The notes below the pieces were generated by a model that did no database searches, was not told where the DNA came from, and was given only the letters and a program-made list of their open reading frames with translations. DNA of 64,000 bases from NCBI RefSeq assembly GCF_947179165.1, contig NC_077244.1, positions 15,944,949-16,008,948 on the forward strand, given 5' to 3'. Both the position numbers and the translations under genes were made by a program. Shown here piece after piece: positions 54,199 through 64,000 of this stretch (position 1 is its first letter; every line of letters begins with the position of its first letter). The DNA comes from Solanum dulcamara (lineage: Eukaryota; Streptophyta; Magnoliopsida; Solanales; Solanaceae).

Positions 54199-55480
54199 AT
54201 GCCTCCTAAACGTACGGCTAGCCAGAGGAATGTTGATAATGCAGAGATGCCCCAGTCAGAGGTACGCCCATCGAGGGTTAGAGGCCGACCCGCAAGATAT
54301 GCAGAGGCACCACAAGTGCTTGCTACTCCACCTGCATCCACATCAGAGGTAGAATTTCGAGGGGCAATTGCAATGCTCACTAAATTAGTGGCTGCCCAAA
54401 ATGATAACTAGAGTTCCCTAACTCTTAGCTCTAGTTCCCAAGATCCTTCTGCTTCTACTAGAATTAGAGACTTTCTAAGAATGAATCCGCCGACATTCAC
54501 GGGTTCTAAGGTTGATGAAGATCCCCAAAATTTTATTGATGAAATATGGAAAATTCTGAAATCTATGCCTGTTATGGAAATTGAGGGGGTTGAGTTGGTG
54601 TCTTATCAACTCAAGGATGTGGAAAACATTTTGTATAATCAATGGGAACAAGGTAGAGGTGAGGATGCTGAACCTGCTATATGGGATGAATTTGAGGGAG
54701 CTTTTCTTGACCACTTCTTTCCTTGAGAATTAAGGGAAGCGAAAGTGGAGGAGTTTGTGAATTTGAAACAAGAAGGCGTGACTGTTAAGGAGTATAGCCT
54801 AAAGTTCATCCAGCTGTCCAAGTATGCTCCAGAGATGATCCCAGATGTGAGGTCGAAGATGAGGAAATTTGTCTCCAGTTTGGGAAGACATGTGAAGAAG
54901 GAGTGCAAAGCGGCATTGTTAATCTCCGATATGGATATTTCAAGATTAATGGTGTACGCTCAACAGGTGGAGGATGAGAAGGGAAAAGACAGAGAGGAGC
55001 ATCTGAGCAAGAAGGCAAGATCAGCTGGGCAGGAGAATGAACAGAGGCAAAGCAAGGGCAACAGGTCCTTCTTCCAGAAGAGGCCTTCTAACTATGCCTC
55101 ATCTACCGCTAGTGCACCTATGCCGCAGAACAGGTATGATCGGTAGGGATAGAGTCGCAAGAATTTCAGACCCCAGGGTCCTTAATCCCAGGCTAGCGTG
55201 GGTTAAGGTTCACAAGGGAAGCCACCATGCATCAAGTATGGTAATTTCCACTTGGGAGAGTGTTGAGCGGGAAGGGTTGGTTGTTATAAATGCGGCCAAA
55301 TAGACCATTTTCAGAAGGAGTGTCAAGCATGGGGGAATAGAGCCCTTTATTCTACCACCGCACCACTATCTAGAGGTAATCAGAGGGGCACTGCTTCAAG
55401 TACGAGCAGAGGTACAAACCGACTAGATGCCATGGGTAGTCGTCAAGATCAGGAGGACTCTCCAAACATCGTGACGGGTA
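54199..55480 (+). pseudogene. F1 gag (in frame, with stop codons)
   Basis: The ATG at 54199 (MPPKRTASQRNVDN) follows the PBS by about 200 bp. A basic N-terminus leads to FRGAIAMLTKLVAAQND, RIRDFLRMNPPTFTGSKVDE, the capsid-like core to FLDHFFP, REAKVEEFVNLKQE and LSKYAPEMIPDVRSKMRKFV, then a lysine-rich linker and the knuckle CYKCGQIDHFQKEC (codons about 362-375, all ligands intact). In-frame stops: TAG 54409, TGA 54724, TAG 55144, TAG 55150, TAA 55183, TAA 55204 and TGA 55264. No frameshift. Copy F2 keeps CAG at the positions of 54409 and 55150, which proves C-to-T change for those two. Confidence 0.93.
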
Positions 55481-55990
55481 TGATTTGAGTCCTTTCTCTT
55501 GACTATTATATTTTGATGGATCAGGGTGCCACACTATCTTTTGTGACTCCTTATGTGGCAAGTAAGTTTGATAAAATCCCTGAATGTCTCCTTGAGCCTT
55601 TCAGTGTAGCTACTCTTGTCGGTGATTCTGTCTTAGCTGAGAGAGTCTATAGAGATTGCACTATGTCAGTTCATCACAGGGATACCTTGGCGTACTTATT
55701 TTAGTTAGACATGGTTGATTCTGATGTGATCCTTGGTATGGACTGGCTTTATGTCTATTATGCTTCTATTGATTGTAGAACTCAGATTGTTAAGTTCAAA
55801 TTCCTGAACGAGGTTGTCATAGAGTAGAACGGGAGTCCTGTCGTGCCTAAGGGTAAGTTTATTTCCTACCTTAGGGCCAGGAAGCTAATCTCAAAAGGGT
55901 GCATTTATCACCTTGTCCGAGTGAAAGATGACAATATTGAGTCTTCTTCCCTTGAGTCAGTTCCGATTGTCAACGAGTTTCTTGACATCT
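55481..55990 (+). pseudogene. F1 protease
   Basis: It continues the gag frame after a TGA at 55486. LMDQGATLSFVTPYVASKFD holds the catalytic aspartate, with DQG where F2 has DPG. It continues through FSVATLVGDSVLAERVYRDC and [19 protein letters not shown]. Stops at 55702 (TAG) and 55825 (TAG; F2 has TGG here). The polyprotein layout, with gag, PR and RT in one frame, is typical of this lineage. Confidence 0.9.
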
Positions 55991-57290
55991 TTCCTGAAGA
56001 TCTGCCTGGAGTCCCTCCTGATAGGGAGATCGACTTTGGGATTGATGTCCTTCCTGATACCCAGTCTATCTCAATCCCTCCATATAAAATGGCTCCGGCT
56101 GAGTTGAAACAACGGTTGAAAGACTTGTTAGATAATGGATTCATTAGGCCGAGTGTCTCACCATGGGGTGCTCCAGTCCTATTTGTGTGAAAGAAAGATG
56201 GGTCTCTTAGAATATGTATTGACTATAGGCAGCTAAACAAGGTCACCATAAAGAACAAATACCCTCTCCCCAGAATAGATGACTTATTTGATCAACTTCA
56301 GGGTGCCACTTGTTTCTCAAAGATAGACCTAAGATCGGGCTACCATCAGTTGAAGGTGAGGGAGTGCGATATCCCGAAGATAGCTTTTCGGACCCGCTAT
56401 AGCCACTTTGAGTTCTTGGTGATGTCCTTTAGGTTGACTAATGCCCCCGCAGCTTTTATGGATCTCATTAACCGAGTATTTAAACCGTACCTTGATTTGT
56501 TTGTGATTGTATTCATAGATGATATCTTGGTTTACTCCAAAAACGAGAAGGAGCACGCCCATTATCTTAGAGTCGTCTTGCAAACTCTGAAGGACCAGGT
56601 ATTGTATGCAAAGTTCTCCAAATGTGAATTTTGGCTTGCATCAGTGGATTTTCTAGGCCACATTGTATCTGGAGATGGTATTCAGGTTGATGCTTAGAAG
56701 ATTGAGGCAGTGAAGAATTAGCCAAAACCCACGTCCCCAACAGAGATAAGAAGCTTCTTTGGTTTGGCCGGCTATTATCAGAGGTTTGTAGAGGGATTCT
56801 CATCCATATCATCACCATTGACTAAGCTAACCCAGAAGAAGTCTAAGTTCCAATGGTCCGATGCTTGTGAGGTGAGTTTCTAGAAATTGAAGACCAAGCT
56901 AACCACTGCTCCTGTCTTGACTTTGCCCGATGGAACAGAGGGCTTTGTGATCTATTGTGATGCATCTAGAATTGAGCTGGGCTGTGTGTTGATGTAGAGG
57001 GGGAAGGTAATAGCCTATGCTTCAAGGAAGCTTAAGATTCATGAGAGGAATTACCCAACTCATGACCTTGAGCTGGCAGCGGTGGTATTTGCGCTTAAAA
57101 TTTGGTGCCACTACTTGTATGGAGTGCATGTTGATGTATTCACCAATCACAAGAGCTTACAATACATCTTCATCCAGAAGGAACTCAACCTGAGGCAAAG
57201 GAGGTGGCTCGAACTACTCAAAGACTATGATATGAGCATCCTCTACCACCCAGGTAAAGCTAATGTTGTTGCTGATGTTCTTAGCAAGTT
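55991..57290 (+). pseudogene. F1 reverse transcriptase and RNase H
   Basis: [62 protein letters not shown] and [20 protein letters not shown] with the catalytic aspartates at 56518-56523, then [20 protein letters not shown]. RNase H: FVIYCDASRIELGCVLM, then [18 protein letters not shown], where the usual TDHKSL aspartate is asparagine (G-to-A). Stops at 56188 (TGA), 56695, 56719, 56881 and 56995 (TAG), all in place of Arg, Gln or Trp codons of relatives. The reading frame is otherwise unbroken. Confidence 0.92.
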
Positions 57291-58755
57291 GTCTATGGGT
57301 AGCACTACCCTTGTAGAGGAGGGAAGGAGGGAATTGGAAAAGGAGGTACATAGATTATCCCGATTGGGAGTTCATCTGGAAGAGAACAATGAAGGCGGAG
57401 TTACTATTCAGGATTGGTCTACATCCTCACTTATGGCTGAGGTAAAGGAGAAACCAGACCAAGATCCCATCCTTCTCCAATTAAAGGGAGTTTTTCACAA
57501 ACAAGAGGTAATGGTTTTTACCAAAGGGGGAGATGGTGTGTTGAGGTACCAAAATATATTGTGTGTACCTGATGTCGATGATATTCGAGGAAGGATTATG
57601 GCCGAAGTGCATAGTTCCAGATACTCTATTCATCCTGGCTCTACAAAAATGTTCCATGACCTGAGGGAAATCTATTGGTGGAGTGGGATGAAGAAAGATA
57701 TTGCGGAATTTGTCTCCAAGTGCCTAAATTGCCAATAGGTGAAAGTTGAGCATCAACGACCATGTGGCTTGGCTCAAAATATAGAAATTCCGGAATGGAA
57801 GTGGGAGATGATCAATATGGACTTTATTACGGGTTTGCCGAGGTCCCGAAAGCAACATGATTCGATTTGGGTGATTGTGGATAGAATGACGAAATCAGCT
57901 CACTTCTTGGCAGTTAAGACCACTGACGCCACAGAGGATTATGTAAAGTTATACATTCAAGAGATTTTCAGATTGCATGGGGTCCCCTTGTCTATCATCT
58001 CATACCAAGGAGCTCAATTCACTTCCCAATTCTGGATATCCTTTCAGAAGGGATTAGGTTCGAAGGTGAACTTGAGTACGGCCTTCCATCCCCAGACAGA
58101 TGGCCAAGCAGAGCGCACCATCCAGATATTGGAAGATATGTTGAGGGCATGTGTTCTTGACTTCAAAGGAAATTGGGATGATCACTTACCTCTCATAGAG
58201 TTTGCATATAATAATAGCTATCATGCAAGCATTCAAATGGCTCCTTATGAAGCTTTGTATAGGAGGAAGTGTAGATCACCAATTGGATGGTTTGAAGTTG
58301 GTGAAGTTGAGTTGATTGGGCCCGATTTTGTTCACCAAGCCATAGAGAAGGTGAGAGCCATTCAAGACAGGCTACAGACAACCCAAAGCTGCCAAAAATC
58401 TTACACCGATGTGAGGAGGAGAGACTTAGAGTTTGAGGTGGGTGATTGGGTATACTTGAAAGTGTCACCCATGAAGGGCGTTATGAGGTTTGGAAGTAAG
58501 GGGAAACTCAGTCCTCGATATATTGGTCCTTACCAGATTTCGAGGCGGACTAGGAGTGTTGCCTATAAGTTGGAGTTACCCTCAGAGCTAGCCTCTATTC
58601 ATCCAGTATTCCATGTTTCGATGTTGAAGAAATGCTTAGGTGATCCCTCGTTGTTATTCCCCATTGATAGTATTGGAGTTAAAGATAGCTTATCCTATGA
58701 AGAGGTTCCGATCCAAATTCTTGATAGCGAAATTCGCAAATTGAGGAACAAATAG
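57291..58755 (+). pseudogene. F1 integrase
   Basis: The zinc-binding domain has the ligands spaced as usual ([18 protein letters not shown] ... VSKCLNC, to 57735), then TAG at 57736. The core has NMDFITGLPRSRKQHDSIWV, IISYQGAQFTSQFW and FHPQTDGQAERTIQILEDML. The second catalytic aspartate (ISDxG in relatives) is tyrosine (TAC 58003-58005). The C-terminal domain has GDWVYLKVSPMKGVMRFGSK and HPVFHVSMLKKCLGDPS. Two long open stretches (57082-57738 and 57739-58755) are separated by a single TAG. The frame ends at TAG 58753 with a small deletion. Confidence 0.93.
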
Positions 58756-58925
58756 TTAAAGTCCTATGAAGAAATCAGTTTGTTGAGGAAGCCACATGGG
58801 AAGCAGAGGAAGACATGAAATCTAAATATCCACATCTATTCATGCCTACCGATGAGAATGTTGAAGGTAATGCCCATTTCCTTGACTTGAATTTGTTTGC
58901 GCATTTTGAGTTTGATTGGTAATTT
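58756..58925 (+). pseudogene. F1 chromodomain-like tail
   Basis: In the next frame the sequence reads VKVL-stop-RNQFVEEATWEAEEDM and KSKYPHLFMPTDENVEGNAH, the end of the polyprotein in this lineage; the stop replaces a TGG. About 11 bases are missing at 58753 relative to LRNKEVAS in other copies, which shifts the frame. Such tails are thought to guide integration to particular chromatin. Confidence 0.8.
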
Positions 58926-59016
58926 GTTTGAGAATTTGATTGGTTAAATGAGTGAATTTTGATCGTGATTTATACCCCGAGGCTATTCTTGTTTACTCGT
59001 CATTTGAGGACGAATG

Positions 59017-59034
59017 ATCCCATGGGGGAGATAT
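59017..59034 (+). promoter_or_regulatory. Polypurine tract of F1
   Basis: TCCCATGGGGGAGATAT directly before TGTAACAC, preceded by CATTTGAGGACGAATGA, conserved in B1 and (reversed) in A. Confidence 0.88.
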
Positions 59035-61928
59035 TGTAACACACCCCAAATTTTTTACCTAAGATTCGGACCTTTCTTGCATTCAGGTAGGGTCAAACTC
59101 TATTATTGTGAAGTATATGCTTGAGTTAAGATGAGTCCCTGAGTAATTGAAGAGTGTTGGAGGTGATGTGAGGTGATGTGAGGTCACAAAGGACCCCTAG
59201 GACCAAGCTAAGTCTAAAAAGTTCGTCGAGGCTAAGTTTTAGGATGAGTTCGTTTGAGGAGTTAACTTCTAATGACCCTATCTTTTGAAAGACGACAATC
59301 TGGGTGGTCTACGACCTACCAAATTAAAGGTCGTCGAGTCTTCTTTCCAACGCCACCAAGAATGTAATTTTTGGAGTTCAGAGTCAAAAGATATGACAAT
59401 CCTAAGATGAACTAGCTCGACAGGAATTTTAGGCCTGGGTTACAACTGCTAGAAATCTGGGCTTGCCGCCGCAATGGCGCAATGCACCACTATCGCGCCA
59501 GGAACATGCCTCAGTAGTTTGGTCCCTGGCGTGGCACGCCACTATGAGGTGTGCAGGGTTTTCAAGCCTATTTTCTAGAACCTAAAAAATATGGCCTTGG
59601 TGCTGTAAGGGCGCGATGCGCCACTATCGCGCCAAGAACATGCCTCAGTAGTTTGGTCCTTAGTGCGGCGCGCCACTAAAAGATGTGCAGGTTTTAGGGC
59701 TAATCGACCTGGCGCTGCAATGGCGCGACGCGCCACTATCGCACCAGGAGCGTTTTAGCCTATTTTTCAGAATTTTTGGAGAAAGGGAAATTTGGGAATC
59801 ATCCCAAATTATATATGTATCATCCTTGAATGAATTTAGACTATATTTTCAGCCCCTCTCTCTCTAAAAAGCCCTAGAAATCTCTCTCTCTCTTCTTCTT
59901 CTTCTTCTTCTTCTCCATTTCCAATAAGGAATTGTTCCAAGAGCTTCAAGACTCTAAGTTTCCATTAAAGACCCAACAACAAAGTTTCTTCAAGAATCTA
60001 TTCTAAGGTATGTAAGGCTACTCAAAGCATGGGTTGAGTCCACCCGTGTGCCCTACTCTTCTTTGAGGTTAGATGTCCACGAGAATGGAGTTTCTTGATA
60101 TGGTTTATGTTTGAATGGGTCTTGCCTACTATTTGTTTGATTCTTATTATGTTGATGTTGTTGAGCTAAGAAATTCCTAAAATCTTCTTGTTAGCATGAG
60201 TCGATGGAGATGGGCTGTTAAACATGCTTTATTGATTTTCTTGACTATGTGGATTATGATAAAAATGCTAATTTCCTTAAAGATGTTATTTATCTTGAAT
60301 TGTTGAATTAAAACCTTAGAGTTGTGATGAGTCCCAAAAGATTTGTTAAACAAATAGAGGAACGATTGGATAGATTTGTATGTTGTTATAAATGCACATT
60401 TAATCTACTCTTGAAAAATATGATTGGGATTGATCAGATTATATGATTGGGAGAGGTTTGATTGTGATTGAGTTGATGAGTTGACAAAGTTATAATGAGA
60501 CTTGTCGATATGATTTGACTGATTTGATTGTATGGAGTTTAATGAGCATTGAGTTGTGGGAGGAGTATCGAGCACTGAATTGGGCAAGAGTATAGTCCTT
60601 ACTCGAACCTAATAACTACGTTGCCAAACATAGGAGGGGATTCAACCATTAAAGTCGGATACTTCCCCAAATATTATTGTCCTGACATTATAGGACTTGG
60701 TTAGAGTGGATCCATGGTTGGTTGATTCGTTCATACCATAGCAAAGTATGAACGGACGCGGCAACAACGTCGGTTTGTTGTACTTTCACTAGCTCATAAA
60801 TGATGGTTGTCGGATAAGAGAAACTCCCACATAGGTCTTGTAGTACTCTGAGTCGGATTGAGTTGATTTGAATATGATCGGATTGTATAATTGGGAGAGG
60901 TTTGATTGTGATAGAGTTGATGAGTTAATAAGGTTGTAATGAGACTTGTCGATATGATTTGACCGAGTTGATTGGATGGAGTTTTATGAGCATTGAGTCG
61001 TGGAAGAAGTATCGAGCACCAAATTGGGCAAAAGTATAGTCCATACTTAAACCCAATAACTATGTTGCCAAACATAGGAAGGGATTGAACCGTTAAAGTT
61101 GGATGCTTCCCCAAAGATTATTGTCCTGATATTATAGGACTTGGTTGGATTGGATCCATGATTGATTGATTCATTCATACCCTGGCAAAGTATGAACGGA
61201 TGTGGCAACAACGTCGGTTTGTTGTACTTTTACTGGCTCATAAGTGATGGTTGTCTGATAAGAGAAACTCCCACATATGTCTTGTAGTACTATGAGTCGG
61301 ATTGAGTTGATTTGTATATGATTTGGTCCCGTCTAAACTATATTCTTGCTTAGACTCAGGACGTTTGTTGAGTTGTATTTCCTTTTGAGTTGAGATTCCC
61401 GAGTTGATTTGGTTCCTTTTGATGTTATTTCATTCGTCCATTTTACATACTCGTACATTCCATGTACTGACGCCATTTGGCCTATACCATTTCATGATGC
61501 AAAGACAGGTACTAGAGATCATCAACCGGCACACCATTGAAGATTCACACACTCCTAGTTAGTTGGTGAGTCCTCTTAGTTTCCGGAGGATGTTGAGTTT
61601 CTTGTATATTTTTGTGTTGTTTCCTTTATTTTGATTGTTGGTAGACATGGGCTTGTCATTAGCACCTCCCAGATTGTTGATAGAGGCTTCATAGACCAGA
61701 GTGTAGAAATGTTGGATTGTTCTTTTGAGTATTTCTTCTATAACTGTTTGTTGATTTGATAGTTATTTGGCCTTTGGCCCTAAACTATGAATAATACTTT
61801 ATAGATTGAGTCTTCCGCTGAGAGAATGTGTTTGAATAAATGTGTGACTGGACCAGGTGGTTCGCTTGGAGGCTAGAAATGGCTTTCGAGTACCGGCCAC
61901 GCCTAGGGTACCCTCTTGGGGCGTGACA
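59035..61928 (+). repeat. Second LTR of element F (with internal duplication)
   Basis: 2,894 bp, TGTAACACACCCC to GGGGCGTGACA, nearly identical to the first LTR outside one region. It has two copies of a 444 bp unit (starting about 60432 and 60876) where the first LTR has one. Palindrome block at 59460-59760, CT leader at 59876-59915 with extra CTT units, AGTACAT module at 61445-61472. It serves as 3' LTR of F1 and 5' LTR of F2. Confidence 0.93.
60432..61318 (+). repeat. Tandem duplication of a 444 bp LTR segment
   Basis: Copies 60432-60875 and 60876-61318 both run from GATC(A/G)GATT through AACAACGTCGGTTTGTTGTA to GATTGAGTTGATTTG. The second copy is close to the single copy in the first LTR (52930-53370). 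The first copy differs from both at many sites (for example GACATTATAGG, ACCATAGCAAAG, GGACGCGGC). Confidence 0.9.
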
Positions 61929-61932
61929 AACA

Positions 61933-61944
61933 TGGTATCAGAGC
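61933..61944 (+). promoter_or_regulatory. Primer binding site of F2
   Basis: TGGTATCAGAGC, perfect, four bases after the LTR end. Confidence 0.95.
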
Positions 61945-62144
61945 TCAGAGTTCAAGAGTCCTAGGGAGTCTATGAAACCGTGTCTAGTAGAGTCTTGCTT
62001 ATGGGTATGTTATGCACCACACTTATAATCAGGAGGCTATAAGACATTAGGAATTGTTTCACTTCTTTCATACTCTAAATTCGTGCGATAAAGTTAAACT
62101 TTATAAAACCCCTTTCTAATTCGTGCATTTATACATTACAGATA

Positions 62145-64000
62145 ATGCCTCCTAAACGTACGGCTAGCCAGAGGAATGTTGATAATGCAAAGATACCCCA
62201 GTCAGAGGTACGCCCATCGAGGGTTAGAGGCCGACCCGCAAGATATGCAGAGGCACCACAAGTGCTTGCTACTCCACCTGCACCTACATCAGAGGCAGAA
62301 TTTCGAGGGGCAATTGCAATGCTCACTCAATTAGTGGCTGCCCGAAATGATAACCAGAGTTCTCTAACTCTTAGCTCTAGTTCCCAAGAGCCTTCTGCTT
62401 CTACTAGAATTAGAGACTTTCTGAGAATGAATCCGCCGACATTCACGGGTTCTAAGGTTGATGAAGATCCCCAAAATTTTATTGATGAAATGTGGAAAAT
62501 TCTGAAATCTATGCATGCTATGGAAATTGAGGGGGTTGAGTTGGTGTCTTATCAACTCAAGGATGTGGAAAACATTTGGTATAACCAATGGGAAAAAGGT
62601 AGAGGTGAGGATGCTGAACCTGCTATATGGGATGAATTTGAGGGAGCTTTTCTTGACCACTTATTTCCTTGAGAATTAAGGGAAGCGAAAGTGGAGGAGT
62701 TTGTGAATTTGAAACAAGAAGGCATGACTGTTAAGGAGTATAGCCTAAAGTTCATCCAGCTGTCCAAGTATGCTCCAGAGATGATCCCAGATGTGAGGTC
62801 GAAGATGAGGAAATTTGTCTCCAGTTTGGGAAGACATGTAAAGAAGGAGTGCAAAGCGGCATTGTTAATCTCTGATATGGATATTTCAAGATTAATGGTG
62901 TACGCTCAACAGGTGGAGGATGAGAAGGGAAAAGACAGAGAGGAGCATCTGAGCAAGAAGGCAAGATCAGCTGGGCAGGAGAATGAACAGAGGCAAAGCA
63001 AGGGCAACAGGTCCTTCTTCCAGAAGAGGCCTTCCAACTATGCCTCATCTACCGCTAGTGCACCTATGCCACAGAACAGGTATGATCGGTAGGGACAGAG
63101 TCGCAAGAATTTCAGACCCCAGGGTCCTTAATCCCAGGCTAGCGTGGGTTAAGGTTCACAAGGGAAGCCACCATGCATCAAGTGTGGTAAGCTCCACTTG
63201 GGAGAGTGTAGAGCGGGAAGGGTTGGTTGTTATAAATGCGGCCAAATAGACCATTTTCAGAAAGAGTGTCCAGCATGGGGGAACAGAGCCCATTATTCTA
63301 CTACCGCACCACTATCTAGAGGTAATTAGAGGGGCACTGCTTTAAGTACGAGCGGAGGTACAAACCGACTAAATGCCATGGGTAGTCGTCAAGATCAGGA
63401 GGACTCTCCAAATGTCGTAACGGGTATGATTTGAGTCCTTTCTCTTGACTGTTATATTTTGATGGATCCGGGTGCCACACTATCTTTTGTGGCTCCTTAT
63501 GTGGCAAGTAACTTTGATAAAATCCCTGAATGTCTCCTTGAGCCTTTCAGTGTAGCTACTCCTATCGGTGATTCTGTCTTAGCTGAGAGAGTCTATAGAG
63601 ATTGCACTATGTCAATTCATCACAAGGATACCTTGGCGTACTTAGTTTAGTTAGACATGGTTGATTTTGATGTGATCCTTGGCATGGACTGGCTTTATGT
63701 CTATTATGCTTCTATTGATTGTAGAACTCAGATTGTTAAGCTCAAATTCCCGAACGAGGCTGTCATAGAGTGGAAGGGGAGTCCTGTCGTGCCTAAGGGT
63801 AAGTTTATTTCCTACCTTAGGTCCAGGAAGCTAATCTCAAAAGGGTACATTTATCACCTTGTCCGAGTGAAAGATAACAATATTGAGTCTCCATCCCTTG
63901 AGTCGGTTCCGATTGTCAATGAGTTTCTTGACATCTTTCCTGAAGATCTGCCTGGAGTCCCTCCTGATAGGGAGAACGACTTTGGGATTGATGTCCTTCC
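62145..64000 (+). pseudogene. F2 gag-protease-RT start, cut by window end
   Basis: Copy of 54199-56054 at a constant offset of 7,946 bp. The gag start is open for 175 codons because the glutamine codon lost in F1 (54409) is intact. Shared stops with F1: 62670 (TGA), 63090 (TAG), the two TAA near 63129 and 63150, 63432 (TGA) and 63648 (TAG). An F2-only stop is the TAG at about 63328 (CAG in F1). The knuckle CYKCGQIDHFQKEC is intact, as are upstream CIKCGKLHLGEC (F1 has CIKYGN) and LMDPGATLSFV. The window ends in the segment before RT. Confidence 0.92.

Larger units (their letters stand above)
51552..64000 (+). mobile_element. Element F: tandem LTR retrotransposon (two units, second cut by window)
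   Basis: Order: LTR (51552-53982), PBS, gag-pol 1 (54199-58920), PPT, LTR (59035-61928), PBS, gag-pol 2 (62145 onward). Sharing one LTR between two internal regions is the signature of unequal recombination between LTRs of two copies. The internal regions are nearly identical, at a constant offset of 7,946 bp from 54199 to at least 55702, and share many stop codons. The left flank pentamer is CTACT; the right end is outside the window. Confidence 0.9.

Noticed and set aside
57739..58755. 338-codon open frame as an independent host-domesticated integrase gene
   Set aside because: It is the direct in-frame continuation of the F1 polyprotein after one TAG (57736), lacks a catalytic aspartate, and has no promoter or separate start context.
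1..64000. Endogenous plant pararetrovirus or other integrated virus
   Set aside because: No movement protein, coat protein zinc finger in a pararetroviral order, or transactivator is recognisable; every RT found has integrase downstream, as in Ty3/gypsy elements.
1..64000. tRNA or rRNA genes
   Set aside because: The only tRNA-like matches are 11-12 base PBS sequences next to LTR ends; no cloverleaf or rRNA core sequence was noticed.

Overview
This 64 kb window is plant nuclear DNA, almost certainly from a Solanaceae species (Solanum or a close relative such as Capsicum), and most likely pericentromeric heterochromatin. I find no intact host gene, tRNA or rRNA. Nearly the whole window is nested, mostly dead Ty3/gypsy LTR retrotransposons of the chromovirus type (Tekay/Del-like). 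They share the order gag, protease (PR), reverse transcriptase (RT), RNase H (RH), integrase (INT), chromodomain-like tail, and PBSs that match the 3' end of initiator tRNA-Met (TGGTATCAGAGC). The Solanaceae assignment rests on remembered LTR, MITE and protein families, not on a search.

Layout. 1-1368: AT-rich DNA with a GATGTAT repeat cluster, a small MITE (979-1166) and the left half of a second MITE. 1369-28225: an old minus-strand element, A, inserted in that second MITE, whose right half resumes at 28226. Element A has itself been hit several times. A solo LTR (S1, 7648-9740) sits in its gag-PR region with a perfect GACTG target duplication. Two inverted elements (B1 plus, B2 minus, 9976-22494) meet 3' end to 3' end and replace about 450 bp of A gag. 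A related solo LTR (S2, 10893-12208) lies inside B1's LTR. A 3.9 kb solo-LTR-like sequence (C, 23372-27283) lies in A's 5' LTR. 28226-30388: MITE remnants and truncated LTR pieces. 30389-36800: minus-strand element D, cut off in the integrase. 36801-37240: LTR fragments. 38700-40131: a broken gene with the plant-specific 'putative plant transposon protein' domain. 40531-43671: a plus-strand D relative with LTR and gag-PR only. 43926-51551: element E, split by solo LTR G (46051-48347). 51552-64000: element F, the youngest by appearance, arranged in tandem as LTR, gag-pol, LTR, gag-pol, and cut by the window edge.

None of these elements looks autonomous. RT catalytic aspartates are changed to asparagine in A and deleted in D. 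Integrase catalytic aspartates are changed in A and F. Knuckle cysteines are lost in A, B1 and E. Most premature stops are those reachable by C-to-T or G-to-A change, as expected of long-methylated DNA. F1 is the extreme case: about 1,518 codons in one frame with no frameshift and 16 internal stops.

Two patterns cut across the families and are the most worthwhile leads. One is a short palindromic module around AGTACAT/ATGTACT about 0.4-0.6 kb before the LTR 3' end, present in LTRs whose other sequence differs. The other is a cluster of GC-richer short palindromes just upstream of the presumed promoter, at the same place in most families but with a different sequence in each. I found no clearly new gene system; the interest lies in LTR architecture and in how the nest was assembled.
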